A DNA stretch of 64,000 bases from Janthinobacterium tructae (GCF_006517255.1 NZ_CP041185.1:372001-436000), one strand, 5' to 3'; positions 8,182 through 17,297 are shown, numbered from the stretch's first letter. Notes: generated by a model from the letters alone, not told the origin. Made by a program: numbers and translations.

Positions 8182-9079
8182 GGCGGCCTCCCCGGCCTTG
8201 GCCCTGCTCTTGTTCGGCGCCGCCACCTTCGAGCGCATTGATCCAGCTTTCCAGCTGGGCGAAGCTTGGCTTGATGTTCAGTTGCACCAGGCGGCGGCCA
8301 GCATCGATGGCCAGCAGGGGCGGCTTGCCCGCCACGTGCGTGACCAGCACCACTTTCACGCATTCCATGGTCGAGCCTTCCTCGCCCACCAGCTGTTTCA
8401 TCATGTTGCACATCGGATCGAGCACGCCGTAGCAAAAGAAGATGCCGATGAAGGTACCGACCATGGCGGCGCCCACTTTTTCCGAAATTTCCGCCGCATC
8501 GGCGCCGTCGGCCACGGAATTCATGGCCATCACGATACCCAGAACGGCCGCCAGAATACCGAAACCGGGCATGGCTTCGGCGATCTTGTGCAGCGACTTC
8601 GACGGTTGCAGCAGTTCGTCGTGGATGGCTTCGAGTTCCTGTTCCAGCACGCCTTCGAGCTCATGCGCGTTGATCTTGCCCATCGCCATCAAGCGGAAGT
8701 TGTCGACGATGAAGGCCAGCAGCTTCGGCTCTTCCAGCACCAGCGGATAGCGCTGGAACAGGGCGCTTTCGCGCGGCGCCTCGACGTGCGCGTCGAGCGC
8801 CTTCAGGCCGCCGGCGGCCGTTTGCAGCAGTTCATACATCAGCAGCAGCAACTGGCGCTGGAATTCCGAGCCTTGCTTCTTGTGCGTGACGATCTTGCGC
8901 ATCTGGTGCAGCATTTCCCCGAGTACATGCTTCGGGTTGCCCAGCACCAGGGCGCCGACGGCGGCGCCGATGATGATGATCAACTCGACCGGTTGCCAGA
9001 TCGCGTGGACGGTGCCGCCCATCAGGGCGAAGCCTCCGAATACACACCCCATCACGATTAAGATACCGATAATTACCAT
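8165..9079 (-). CDS. motA: Flagellar motor stator protein MotA (lateral type, LafT-like)
   Basis: Integral membrane stator subunit, 304 residues. Four hydrophobic segments are visible: residues 1-22, 30-48, about 168-190 (MPGFGILAAVLGIVMAMNSV) and about 201-222 (VGAAMVGTFIGIFFCYGVLDP). A large cytosolic loop lies between the second and third, with the acidic/basic residues that contact FliG, and PGFGILAAVLG is a family signature. The gene lies 69 bp behind fliA. A motA-motB pair next to fliA matches lafS-lafT-lafU of lateral systems. Confidence 0.95.
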   Translation of the reverse strand: MVIIGILIVMGCVFGGFALMGGTVHAIWQPVELIIIIGAAVGALVLGNPKHVLGEMLHQMRKIVTHKKQGSEFQRQLLLLMYELLQTAAGGLKALDAHVEAPRESALFQRYPLVLEEPKLLAFIVDNFRLMAMGKINAHELEGVLEQELEAIHDELLQPSKSLHKIAEAMPGFGILAAVLGIVMAMNSVADGADAAEISEKVGAAMVGTFIGIFFCYGVLDPMCNMMKQLVGEEGSTMECVKVVLVTHVAGKPPLLAIDAGRRLVQLNIKPSFAQLESWINALEGGGAEQEQGQGRGGRRAKAA

Positions 9080-9148
9080 GTCAACTGCCTTTCTGCGTCA
9101 TTGTGCTACATCAATTTGATGGGTCTTGCTGAAACTACTGCTTCACTT

Positions 9149-9892
9149 TTATGTATCTTGCAGCATGGCTTTCATCTTGCCCAGTGCCGTCTTGTTCAGC
9201 TGGCAGACGCGGGCGTCGCTCAGGTCCAGCACGGCGGCAATTTCTTTATAGCTCAGTTCGAATTCGTAGTACATCTGGATCACGCGCTGCTCGCGCTCGT
9301 CGAGCGTACGCAGCGCCTGTTCCAGGCTGCGCCGCACCATCAATTGCTCTTCCGGACTCGGTGCGCTGTCGGCCTGTCCCAGGCTTTCCTGCAGCACTTC
9401 GTCGAAACTGACGATCAACTCGGCGTTTTCCGCCAGCTGGTATTCCTGGAAGGCTTCCGGCGTCAGCTTCAGGGCGGCCATGATTTCCGCTTCCAGCGGT
9501 TCGCGCCCCAGGCGCCGGGTCAGGGCGCGCACGCTGTCGCGCAAGCGATGGCTTTCCTGGCGCACGGCGCGCGGGCGCCAGTCCTGGCGCCGCAGCTCAT
9601 CGAGGATGGCGCCGCGAATGCGCAGGCTCGCATAGCTGCCGAAAGACTGGTCCGGCACGCCGTAGCGGCGCAGCGCCTCCAGCAAACCCATCAGGCCGAT
9701 CTGCTCCATGTCGTCACGGTCGATGGCGCCCGACACCTGCGAATTGAGCTGGCGCACGATGCGTTTCACCAAAGGGGCGTACGCCACCAGATGTTGTTGC
9801 TCTTCAGCAACGCTGAGCACGGCCGCGCAAGCGCTGGCGGCGGCGTATTCGCCGGCGCCATACGCTTCCTGGTATTGCTCTGCATAGGCCAC
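9149..9892 (-). CDS. fliA: Flagellar RNA polymerase sigma-28 factor FliA (LafS-like)
   Basis: Sigma factor for late flagellar genes. Region 2 contains APLVKRIVRQL and the core-binding DMEQIGLMGLLEALRRYG. Region 2.4 is followed by SYASLRIRGAILDELRRQDW, a FliA hallmark. Region 4 has LDEREQRVIQMYYEFELSYKEIAAVLDLSDARVCQLN, the helix-turn-helix for the -35 box. Two in-frame GTG codons are possible (9904 and 9892); the second has GGGAG five bases upstream and is preferred. It lies inside the operon between fliL and motA, and its antagonist FlgM is encoded three genes downstream. Confidence 0.95.
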   Translation of the reverse strand: MAYAEQYQEAYGAGEYAAASACAAVLSVAEEQQHLVAYAPLVKRIVRQLNSQVSGAIDRDDMEQIGLMGLLEALRRYGVPDQSFGSYASLRIRGAILDELRRQDWRPRAVRQESHRLRDSVRALTRRLGREPLEAEIMAALKLTPEAFQEYQLAENAELIVSFDEVLQESLGQADSAPSPEEQLMVRRSLEQALRTLDEREQRVIQMYYEFELSYKEIAAVLDLSDARVCQLNKTALGKMKAMLQDT

Positions 9893-9925
9893 GGGGTCTC
9901 CCACTAGGTCGGCTGGCGTGTTGGC

Positions 9926-10402
9926 TTATTCAATGATCAGCTTGCCGACCATGACTTCAGTGTAGGGTTTTTCCATCTGTTCGCGTTCATAGCTGACATT
10001 GAAGGCCTTGTTGATCTGTTCGGCAAATTGCTCCACCGTCATGGACTGTGCCTTGTCCACCGGAAAGCTCGACAAGGTACTCACGGCGATCGAGCGCATC
10101 AGTGGCAAATGGTCCTTGGTCAGCTTTTCCTTTTCCTCGGTGGTGGCGATCACCAGATCGGCCGACAGATAATGCGTATCGCTGTCGCCGGGGCCGCGGC
10201 GCAGCATCACGATGACCTTGTCCAGGGTGATGAACTTGCGCGCCTTCTTGCCCGTGGCGGGCGGTGGGGGGGCTTTGGCTTCGGCAGCCTCGGCATGGCC
10301 GGCGACCGGCTTGGACAGGTACCACATGGCGCCACCGGCCGCGCCGGCAGCCAGCACGGCCACGGCGATGAAGCCGGCTATCAGTTTCATTTTCGTATTC
10401 AT
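9926..10402 (-). CDS. fliL: Flagellar basal-body-associated protein FliL (LafF-like)
   Basis: Single-pass membrane protein that associates with the stator. 158 residues: a short cytosolic tail, one membrane helix at about 6-29 (LIAGFIAVAVLAAGAAGGAMWYL), an Ala/Pro-rich linker, then the periplasmic FliL domain with ITLDKVIVMLRR and YLSADLVIATTEEKEKLTKDHLPLMRSIAVSTLS. The ATG overlaps the fliK stop by one base (TGATG). Family length is typical. Confidence 0.92.
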   Translation of the reverse strand: MNTKMKLIAGFIAVAVLAAGAAGGAMWYLSKPVAGHAEAAEAKAPPPPATGKKARKFITLDKVIVMLRRGPGDSDTHYLSADLVIATTEEKEKLTKDHLPLMRSIAVSTLSSFPVDKAQSMTVEQFAEQINKAFNVSYEREQMEKPYTEVMVGKLIIE

Positions 10403-11556
10403 CAGGCAGTATCTCGCTCATGCATGGCGTAAGTGGTAGCGGCAGTGCTGCCGTCGGACAGGGCGCGCCCCGGCTCGGCGTCGTCGTTCTGGCGGCCGGG
10501 CTGACGCTGGCCACGTGCATCGCCTTCGGCAAACGCCTGTGCGGCAGGGCTGCGCGGGGTGGCGCTGATATTCACGGCCACGTCGGTGTACTGGCGCTGT
10601 GCCAGGTCGCTGCGCATGTTTTCGCCGATGCCTTGCAACTGGCGCAACACTTCCGAGTTCGACGCCGTGACGTTCACCTGCAGCGCGCCGGCCGTGTGGC
10701 GGATGGAAATTTCAATGCGGCCCAGCATGGGCGGATCGAGGCGGATCGTCGCGTGTTCGCTGTTGCGGCCGATCTGTGTCTGCAGGCGTTCGCCCAGCGC
10801 TTCGCGCAACGGTTCCTGCCATTGCTGGGCAGGGCCGTTGAGTTTGATTGTCTCGGCGCCCGGCGTTGCAGCGGGGCCATTGTTCACGCCGCCTGCCGGG
10901 CCCGGGCTGACGGGCGTGGCAGCACCGCGCTCGCCATCGCGCGTGGCGGCGGGCGCCGCTGCCGCGGGCGTGGCCGTCATGGCCGGCGCCGCATCGAAGC
11001 CGGCGGCTGGCAGCGCGGTTTTGCTGCCGGCCGCAGAGGCTGGTGTTGGCTGGGCTGCCGCCACCGGTTCGCCCAGATCGCGTGCAGGCGCCATCCTGGC
11101 GGTCTGCACATTGAAAGCCAGGCCATCGGGATGCAGGCGGCTGTTCAGGTCCAGGGTCTGCTGTGCATTGCCTTGTTGCGTAGCCGCTACGCCATCGTTT
11201 CCCTTGGCGGCGGCTGCTGCTGCGGCGTCGGCTTGAGGCGCGATGGGGAGCATGGGCGCCATCAGCGGTGGCGTCATGGCGGGCAGGCCCGCGTCCTGCG
11301 TCGTCGCAGCCTGAGTGATGTCGGCAGCTACGTCGGTGGCGGGGGCGCCATCGTCCGTCAGGTCCGCGGCCAGGTCTTGCGCCAGGGCGGCATCGCTGGC
11401 GACCGTTCTTTGCGCTGGCGCGGGCAGGGAGAACAGGAGGTTGCGCGCGGTGCCAGTCTCGGGCGCGCCCTTGCTCACGGACGCGTTAACGCCCGCATCG
11501 GCGCTCCTCGATGGCGTGGTCGCGCTGCTCGTTGTTGTGTTGAAGCTCATTTTCAT
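10402..11556 (-). CDS. fliK: Flagellar hook-length control protein FliK (LafE-like)
   Basis: Secreted ruler that sets hook length and switches export specificity at FlhB. The 384-residue protein has the family layout. A long Ala/Pro/Thr-rich N-terminal part (1-250) is followed by the folded C-terminal domain (about 265-350) with ATIRLDPPMLGRIEISI, LQVNVTASNSEVLRQLQG and MRSDLAQRQYTDVAVNIS. The start overlaps the end of the FliT-like gene (ATGA). A second FliK-like protein is encoded at 26354-27454, so the locus may hold two. Confidence 0.92.
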   Translation of the reverse strand: MKMSFNTTTSSATTPSRSADAGVNASVSKGAPETGTARNLLFSLPAPAQRTVASDAALAQDLAADLTDDGAPATDVAADITQAATTQDAGLPAMTPPLMAPMLPIAPQADAAAAAAAKGNDGVAATQQGNAQQTLDLNSRLHPDGLAFNVQTARMAPARDLGEPVAAAQPTPASAAGSKTALPAAGFDAAPAMTATPAAAAPAATRDGERGAATPVSPGPAGGVNNGPAATPGAETIKLNGPAQQWQEPLREALGERLQTQIGRNSEHATIRLDPPMLGRIEISIRHTAGALQVNVTASNSEVLRQLQGIGENMRSDLAQRQYTDVAVNISATPRSPAAQAFAEGDARGQRQPGRQNDDAEPGRALSDGSTAATTYAMHERDTA

Positions 11557-11861
11557 GCTGGATTCTCATCTTGATACATGGCATTTTCAATCGCATACGC
11601 GACCCAGCCTTCTTGTTTCGAATGGATTTCGCCCAACTGCATGCCCAGCCGATGTTTTTCGTCGGAACATGCCTGGTATGCCTGCGCATGCGCCTTGCGC
11701 AAGGCGAGCAGGGCGGTTTTTTCACGTTCGCTCAATATGCCCAGGCTGGCAAGGTGCTGTGCCAGTTTTCTGTCGAGTAATTCCAGCGCGTCCCAGTTCT
11801 GGCTGGCGCTCGCCGCCAGCACTTCGCGCGTCAGCTGGAGCGACAAGGGAGTGCTATCCAT
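11553..11861 (-). CDS. fliT: FliT-like flagellar chaperone (LafD-like)
   Basis: Small helical protein of 102 residues between fliS and fliK, the place of fliT/lafD, where a chaperone for the cap protein FliD is expected. The sequence has LTREVLAASASQNWDALELLDRKL and LSEREKTALLALRKAHAQAYQAC, amphipathic helices in the FliT style. Sequence conservation in this family is weak, so the name rests largely on position and size. It overlaps both neighbours by a few bases. Confidence 0.72.
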   Translation of the reverse strand: MDSTPLSLQLTREVLAASASQNWDALELLDRKLAQHLASLGILSEREKTALLALRKAHAQAYQACSDEKHRLGMQLGEIHSKQEGWVAYAIENAMYQDENPA

Positions 11862-12240
11862 TCTTGGCCTGGACGCCGAGCCAGCCTTGTTTGATCGTCG
11901 TCAACAGCGTGGTCACCTCGTCGATCAGGGCAGGATCGAGCGTGATGCCGGCCGAATACAGGCGGCCGGTGCAGTACTCGTACAGACGGCCCAGATTGGC
12001 GACGACTTCGCCGCCATTCTCGAAATCGAGCGAGCTCGACAGTCCGTTGATGATTTCCGTACACTTGTTCAGGCTGATGGCCTTTTGTTCATAGCGCTTG
12101 CCGACGATATGTCCGCGCGCGCGCGCCAGTTCTTCCAGCAAGCCGTCGGTGAGCAGCAAGACCAGTTCGACCGGGGTGGCGCGCGACGTCTGCGCATCCA
12201 GGTTGACGGCGTGGTAATTACTGTATGCATCGTGATTCAT
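11854..12240 (-). CDS. fliS: Flagellin export chaperone FliS (LafC-like)
   Basis: Cytosolic chaperone that binds the C-terminus of flagellin. 128 residues with the conserved N-terminus (YSNYHAVNLDAQTSRATPVELVLLLTDGLLEELARARGHI) and the middle CTEIINGLSSSLDFENGGEVVANLGRLYEYC. The C-terminal helix (IDEVTTLLTTIKQGW) also fits. It lies 72 bp behind fliD; that gap holds a strong GC-rich hairpin. Confidence 0.95.
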   Translation of the reverse strand: MNHDAYSNYHAVNLDAQTSRATPVELVLLLTDGLLEELARARGHIVGKRYEQKAISLNKCTEIINGLSSSLDFENGGEVVANLGRLYEYCTGRLYSAGITLDPALIDEVTTLLTTIKQGWLGVQAKNG

Positions 12241-12277
12241 TATTTTTTCTCACTGTAAAAGCTTGGTGCGGCTGGAA

Positions 12278-12311
12278 GGCCGGCGCCGCCGTCATGCAGA
12301 CGGCGCCGGCC
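12278..12311 (-). repeat. Strong GC-rich hairpin between fliD and fliS
   Basis: An 11-bp perfect inverted repeat (12278-12288 with 12301-12311) with a 12-base loop begins directly after the fliD stop codon. On the minus strand it is not followed by a U-run, so it is not a classical intrinsic terminator. It could protect the fliD message or reduce read-through into fliS. A second pairing inside the loop region is also possible. Confidence 0.5.
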
Positions 12312-12312
12312 T

Positions 12313-13728
12313 CTATTTAGTCTTGTCACTGCTGAACAGGGCATCGAACATATCGGTCGTTTGCGCCATGCGTGCCTGCAAGGATTGCAGTTGGGTGAAC
12401 TGTGCCTTGTAGCGGTTGTACATCGCCGTGTAGTCGGCCTCGAACTTGGTCTGGCGTTCACCCAGCGATTTTTGCAGCTTGGCCACCGATGTCTCGCGCT
12501 GCGACAGCTGGCCATTGGTCGAGGTCCAGGTTTCGATGAATTTATCGAGCTTGCCGGCGATGCCGCTAGGCGCGCTGGCGGAATTGTTGCCGATTGCCTT
12601 GTCCAGGCCGCCCGGATTCGTCTTCAGCGCCGCCGTCAGCTTGGTGGCATCGAGGGCCAGCGTGCCGTTGCGCTGAGCGGTGATGCCGAAATTGGCGAGG
12701 GCGCCCGTCGCCGTTTCGCGCAAGGTGCGCACCAGCTGGTCACGCAGCACGCGCACGCCGCTGTCGGACGAAAAGACGCCGGCAGCCTTGGCCGATGCCG
12801 GATCGCCCGGGTCGGTCAAGCCGTCCAGCACGGCCTTGAGCTTGTTGTAGGCAGTAACAAAGCTTTGCGCATTGGTCGTCGTGGCGGACGAATCGAGCGC
12901 CACGGTCAGGGTCATCGGCGCGTCGCCGCTCGCCTGCGCCTTGGTGAAGGTCATCTTCACGCCATCGATGTTGCTGAAGGTATTTGACGATTGCTTGACG
13001 CGGTTGCTGGTGTCGAGCGGATCGGCAGGCTTGCCACCGACCCAGATGACGGCATCCTGGGCAGCGACCAGCTGCTTGGGCGCGACATCGAGCGCATCTT
13101 TCAGCGCGCCCGGGTCCATCGCGCTCGTATCGAGCGACAGCGCGCCTTCCTCGCCGCTGACATTCGACGTCAGCACCAGCTGGGCGATACCGCCGATGGT
13201 GATGACGGACGCCGTCACGCGCGAGTTGTTCTTGGGTTCCGCATTGATGGCGGCGGCGATATCCTTGGCTGACAGGGTCGTGCTGTCGGCATCCGTATTG
13301 GCCTTGCTCAAGTCCACCGTGAAATCGGTATTGTTGGCCAGCTTGATTTTCAGCGTGCCTTTGTCGGCAGCCGGCATGGCCATGGTGCTCAGCCCGCCCA
13401 GCGAAACCTGGTTGTTTGTGGCAACCTTTTCCACGAATAGCGAATACGTGCCGGCGGCAGCCGATTCCGACGCCGTGGCGCTGCCCAGCGCCGTATTGCT
13501 GAAGGTGGCACCTTGCACCAGCATGGTCTTGCCACTCGTCAGGCCCAGCAAGCTGGAGCTGAAGGCGGTCAGGGCCATCTTCAGGTTCACCAAGCCACCC
13601 GAAGTGGCCGTGGCGGCCTTGGTCTGGGCCGTGATGCGCGCCTGCAGATCGGCCGTGTATTTGTCGGTCAATGCCTGGGCCGACGCCGTCGGGTCGTAGG
13701 TATTCGAAGCGGAAGTGGAAAAGGCCAT
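12313..13728 (-). CDS. fliD: Flagellar filament cap protein FliD (LafB-like)
   Basis: The cap (HAP2) under which flagellin subunits fold. 471 residues. The N-terminal FliD domain has ASAQALTDKYTADLQARITAQTKA and the LVNLKMALTAFSSSL segment. The middle is Ala/Thr/Ser-rich, and the C-terminal domain shows SFVTAYNKLKAVLDGL, GVFSSDSGVRVLRDQLVRTL and FGITAQRNGTLALDATKL. The C-terminal coiled coil ends with YTAMYNRYKAQFTQLQSLQARMAQTTDMFDALF. Starts the fliD-S-T-K-L-A-motAB-flgMN run and has a good ribosome site (AGGAG). Confidence 0.95.
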   Translation of the reverse strand: MAFSTSASNTYDPTASAQALTDKYTADLQARITAQTKAATATSGGLVNLKMALTAFSSSLLGLTSGKTMLVQGATFSNTALGSATASESAAAGTYSLFVEKVATNNQVSLGGLSTMAMPAADKGTLKIKLANNTDFTVDLSKANTDADSTTLSAKDIAAAINAEPKNNSRVTASVITIGGIAQLVLTSNVSGEEGALSLDTSAMDPGALKDALDVAPKQLVAAQDAVIWVGGKPADPLDTSNRVKQSSNTFSNIDGVKMTFTKAQASGDAPMTLTVALDSSATTTNAQSFVTAYNKLKAVLDGLTDPGDPASAKAAGVFSSDSGVRVLRDQLVRTLRETATGALANFGITAQRNGTLALDATKLTAALKTNPGGLDKAIGNNSASAPSGIAGKLDKFIETWTSTNGQLSQRETSVAKLQKSLGERQTKFEADYTAMYNRYKAQFTQLQSLQARMAQTTDMFDALFSSDKTK

Positions 13729-13814
13729 GTCAAACTCCTAAAATTAGCATGCAGGATATACCCAATGACAAGGCGACCAAATATTCACTTTTCTGAAATT
13801 ATTTCTGTAAAACA

Positions 13815-14252
13815 TTATTTTACCTGCCCGCGGAACCAGAACTGCGTCGCCAGCTCATCTTGCCGCTTGGCATCGACACGTTGTTGCTCATTCGCAACAT
13901 GTTTTTGTTTTTGCGTCAACACCTGGTCCAGCACCTCGCGTTTTGCCCAGGCCGTATTCAGGGCGCGCTGCGAGACGGCCATGTTGGCCTCGTGCAGGTG
14001 CAAATCGGTACGGTGCTGGTCGGCCATCTGCATGACCGCTTGCTTGAAGTTGCCGCAATTGACCGACAGGGCCAGGGGCAGGGCGCCGCTGGGGCCGCTA
14101 TCCGTGTACAGACCCGTCAGGCGCTCCAGGTTTTTCTGGTAGCGTTCGCGCACGGCCGTCTGCGCCGCCATTTCGCCTTGCAGGCGTTCCACTTCCGTGC
14201 TGCGCAGGCCGACCAGGGTGGTCAGGTTGCGGATGGTATGCGCGTCGCTCAC
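13815..14252 (-). CDS. fliJ: Flagellar export protein FliJ
   Basis: Small coiled-coil stalk protein of the export ATPase, 145 residues, mostly helical with many Arg, Gln and Glu (RNLTTLVGLRSTEVERLQGEMAAQTAVRERYQKNLERL; QRALNTAWAKREVLDQVLTQKQKHVANEQQR). Primary sequence is poorly conserved in FliJ, but its position 8 bp behind fliI and its length make the assignment firm. The 86-bp gap to fliD is AT-rich and may hold a fliD promoter, though I saw no clear consensus. Confidence 0.88.
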   Translation of the reverse strand: MSDAHTIRNLTTLVGLRSTEVERLQGEMAAQTAVRERYQKNLERLTGLYTDSGPSGALPLALSVNCGNFKQAVMQMADQHRTDLHLHEANMAVSQRALNTAWAKREVLDQVLTQKQKHVANEQQRVDAKRQDELATQFWFRGQVK

Positions 14253-14260
14253 ATATGCTC

Positions 14261-15571
14261 CTAGGCCATGATCTGTTCAAGTTGGGCGATGCACGGTCCC
14301 ATTGGCGCCTCTTCCTTGGTGCCCTGGCACAGGAAGGCCTCGATGGGGGTGTGCAACTGTACCGCGCGGTCGGTGATCGGATCGGCGCCCGGCACGTAGG
14401 CGCCCAGCGGGATCAGGTCGCGCACGCGCGCATGGCGCGCCATCGACGCTTTCAGCGCGCGCGCCGCCTGCATGTGCTCGGGCGTGATCACCTGCGCCAT
14501 GCAGCGGCTGATCGAGGCGGCGATGTCGATGGCGGGGTAGTGGCCCCGCTCGGCCAGTTCGCGCGTGAGCACGATGTGGCCGTCGAGAATCGCGCGCGCG
14601 GTGTCGACCACCGGGTCTTGCTGGTCGTCGCCTTCGGCCAGCACCGTGTAGATGGCGCTCATGCTGCCATCCTGGTGGGCGCCGTTGCCGGCGCTCTCCA
14701 CCAGTTGCGGCAAATTGGAAAAGACGGAGGGCGGATAGCCGCGCGTGGCGGGCGGCTCGCCCAGGGCCAGCGCCACTTCGCGCAAGGCCATGGCATAGCG
14801 CGTCAGCGAGTCGACCAGCAGCAGCACGTGCTTGCCCTGGTCGCGGTAATGCGCGGCAATCGAGTGGCACAGCTCAGTGGCCATGATGCGCATCAACGGC
14901 GATTCATCGGCCGGCGCGATCACCAGCACGGCTTTCTTCAAGCCTTCGGCGCCGAGCGACTTTTCGACGAATTCGCGCACTTCGCGGCCCCGTTCGCCGA
15001 TCAGGCCGACGACGACGACATCGGCCACCGTCTGGCGCGTGATCAGGCCCAGCAGCACGCTCTTGCCGACGCCGGAACCGGCCATCAGGCCCACGCGCTG
15101 CCCCTTGCCCAGGGTCAGCATGCTGTTGATCGCCCGCACGCCCACGTCCAGCGGCTCGATGACGGGCTGTTTCTTCAGGGGGTTGATTTTCGGCGGCGTC
15201 ACTTCCAGGATGTGTTCGCCGCCGAGGCGGCCCAGGTCGTCGATCGGTTCGCCCAAGCCGTTTACCATGCGGCCCAGCCACGAGGGGCCGATCTGCAGGC
15301 TGGCCTTGTCAGGCAGGGGCAGCACGCGCGCACCGGTGGTCAGGCCCGTGGCCTTCTTGAAGGGCATCAGGTAGGACAGCTTTTCGCGAAAACCCACGAC
15401 TTGCGCATCGAGCCACTCGCCGCTCACAGTTTCAATTTGACAACGCTGGCCCGTGTGCAGCCGGCAGCCGGCGCTTTCCAGCAGCAGGCCGGAGGCGCCG
15501 ACCAGGCGGCCGGTCGGTGTCGCGACCGGGATATCGCCGATCTCGAAGCTGCGCAGCGTGTCGGCGATCAT
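14261..15571 (-). CDS. fliI: Flagellar export ATPase FliI
   Basis: ATPase of the flagellar type III export apparatus, 436 residues. Walker A is MAGSGVGKSVLLG (about 164-176). The family motif RGREVREFVEK follows, and Walker B is in the VLLLVDSLTRYAMALREVALALGEPP region (about 250-275). RGYPPSVFSNLPQLVESAG is diagnostic for the FliI/YscN class as opposed to F1-ATPase. The start overlaps the fliH stop by four bases (ATGA). Confidence 0.97.
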   Translation of the reverse strand: MIADTLRSFEIGDIPVATPTGRLVGASGLLLESAGCRLHTGQRCQIETVSGEWLDAQVVGFREKLSYLMPFKKATGLTTGARVLPLPDKASLQIGPSWLGRMVNGLGEPIDDLGRLGGEHILEVTPPKINPLKKQPVIEPLDVGVRAINSMLTLGKGQRVGLMAGSGVGKSVLLGLITRQTVADVVVVGLIGERGREVREFVEKSLGAEGLKKAVLVIAPADESPLMRIMATELCHSIAAHYRDQGKHVLLLVDSLTRYAMALREVALALGEPPATRGYPPSVFSNLPQLVESAGNGAHQDGSMSAIYTVLAEGDDQQDPVVDTARAILDGHIVLTRELAERGHYPAIDIAASISRCMAQVITPEHMQAARALKASMARHARVRDLIPLGAYVPGADPITDRAVQLHTPIEAFLCQGTKEEAPMGPCIAQLEQIMA

Positions 15572-16257
15572 GCAGGCGCGCCCTGGTCCGCATGCTCGGC
15601 GGCCAGCGCCAGATGGCTGCTGACCTGTTCCATGCAGGCCGACAGGCGCTGGTGACAGCCAGCGTCGACTTCATTGTCGCCCGCCTTGATGCGGCATTCG
15701 CCCGCGTCGAGGCGCGCGTCGGCGATCAGGTTCCAGCGCTTGGCGCGTTTCGGATCGAGTTCGCTGATGCGTTTGAGTTCTTCCGGATTGAGGAAGACGT
15801 CGATTTCCTCGCGCGTGGGCGGCATCGAGGCCAGGGTCTCGTCGACCAGGGCCAGCAATTGCACCGGCTGCAGCGCCAGTTCCGCGCGGATCACCTGGCG
15901 CGCCACCTTGGCCACCAGGTCGACCACTTCCTTGCGCTGCGCTTCGCGGTAATCGGCGCGCACTTTTTTCAGGTCGCGCAAGATGGCGTCGACGGGGCGC
16001 GCCAGGCGGTCCAGCGCCACCAGGGTTTCATTGCGGCCTTCTTCGCGGCCTTGCACCAAGCCGTCGCTGCGTCCGGTGTCGTAGCCGTCCTGCTGGCCTT
16101 GCACCAGGCCCACTTCGTAGCCATCGCGCTGGCCCTGCTCGAAGCCTTCCGAGACGGACGCCTGCCACTGGCCATCCGTATCCTCGTTGGAGGCACGCTG
16201 GCCGGCGGCGATGAATTGCGACAGGGGCGGGAAACGATACGAGCGGAAGTGTTTCAT
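15568..16257 (-). CDS. fliH: Flagellar export ATPase regulator FliH
   Basis: Cytosolic partner and negative regulator of FliI, 229 residues. Starts MKHFRSYRFPPLSQF, then a Gly-rich repeat region (EGFEQGQRDGYEVGLVQGQQDGYDTGRSDGLVQG, about 37-70), the GxxxG-type repeats characteristic of FliH. The C-terminal domain has VVDLVAKVARQVIRAELALQPVQLLALVDETL. The ATG at 16257 overlaps the fliG stop (ATGA) and is preferred to a longer frame reaching back into fliG. Confidence 0.93.
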   Translation of the reverse strand: MKHFRSYRFPPLSQFIAAGQRASNEDTDGQWQASVSEGFEQGQRDGYEVGLVQGQQDGYDTGRSDGLVQGREEGRNETLVALDRLARPVDAILRDLKKVRADYREAQRKEVVDLVAKVARQVIRAELALQPVQLLALVDETLASMPPTREEIDVFLNPEELKRISELDPKRAKRWNLIADARLDAGECRIKAGDNEVDAGCHQRLSACMEQVSSHLALAAEHADQGAPA

Positions 16258-17297
16258 TCGATCACCGCTTCGGCAAACAATTGCACTTCGATCTCGCCCG
16301 CATCGGCGAGGCCCTTGACGGTGGCCATGATTTCCTGGCGCGTCTGTTCGATACGCGAGAGCGGCACGGGGCCGGAACGGCGCATCATGTCTTCGAAGCT
16401 CTGTGCCTGGCGACGCGGCATGGTTTTCAGTACGGCGTCGCGGATCGCCGGTTCCGCGCCCTTGAGCGCGATAGCCCACTGTTCCATCGGCACGTCTTCC
16501 AGGATGCGCGTGAGCGTGACATCGCTTTGCGTCGACAGGATCAGGAAGTCGTACATGCTCAGTTCGATTTCCGAGACCACGTCCGGGTCGTGCGCGCGCA
16601 GCAGTTCGACCAGCGCGGCGCGGTTGCCCGGCATGCGGTTGAGAATTTCGGCGGCCTGGCGTATGCCTTCGACGCTGGTGCTTTGCGTGTCGAGCGTGCC
16701 CAGGCAGCGGCCTACCAGTTCGTCGAGCTCGACCAGCAGGTCGCGGTCGATCTCGTCCAGGCGCGCCAGGTTCAGCAAGACCAGGTCGCGGCCTTCGACG
16801 GGCAGGGCGTCAAGGATCTGGCCGGCCAGCGCGGGCGGCAAAAAGGCCAGGAACACGGCTTGCATCTGCACGTGCTCGTTGACGATGTATTCGGCCAGCC
16901 ATTTTGGCGAGGCCCACTGCAGGCGCGCCATTTTTGGACGGATGGCGTCGCCATAAATGTTGTTCAGCACGCTATTTGCGATATCGCTGCCCAGCGCCAG
17001 GTCCAGCGAGCGTTTCAGGTAGCTGCGCGAGGCGCCGTGCACGCCGCTCTGCTGGCGGTAGTCGTCGAAGAAGGTCTGCATGGCCGTTTTTACGGATTCG
17101 ACCTTGATGCCGCTCATGCGCGACATCACTTGCGTGACTTCCAGCAATTCTTCACGCGACAGGCAGCGCAGCACGTTGGCTGCCTGTTCCTCGCCTATGC
17201 TCAGCAGCACGATGGCGGCCTGCTCCACGGGATTCAGGCTGGCACTTTCGTACTCGGCGCCGTCGGAGGGATTATTGTTGTTGTTGAGTTCGGCCAT
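16254..17297 (-). CDS. fliG: Flagellar motor switch protein FliG
   Basis: Rotor protein coupling the stator to the C-ring. 347 residues, slightly longer than typical (about 330), with an Asn-rich N-terminal tail. The N-terminal domain begins LNPVEQAAIVLLSIGEEQAANVL. The middle domain has the conserved EHVQMQAVFLAFLPPALAGQIL, and the C-terminal torque domain contains FDFLILSTQSDV-type sequence (here YDFLILSTQSDVTLTRIL) and GPVPLSRIEQTRQEIMATV. The ATG at 17297 overlaps fliF by 26 bp. Confidence 0.96.
   Translation of the reverse strand: MAELNNNNNPSDGAEYESASLNPVEQAAIVLLSIGEEQAANVLRCLSREELLEVTQVMSRMSGIKVESVKTAMQTFFDDYRQQSGVHGASRSYLKRSLDLALGSDIANSVLNNIYGDAIRPKMARLQWASPKWLAEYIVNEHVQMQAVFLAFLPPALAGQILDALPVEGRDLVLLNLARLDEIDRDLLVELDELVGRCLGTLDTQSTSVEGIRQAAEILNRMPGNRAALVELLRAHDPDVVSEIELSMYDFLILSTQSDVTLTRILEDVPMEQWAIALKGAEPAIRDAVLKTMPRRQAQSFEDMMRRSGPVPLSRIEQTRQEIMATVKGLADAGEIEVQLFAEAVIE

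Noticed and set aside
14255..15655. 466-residue plus-strand frame over fliI
   Set aside because: Opposite-strand shadow of fliI; fliI motifs are complete in the other frame.
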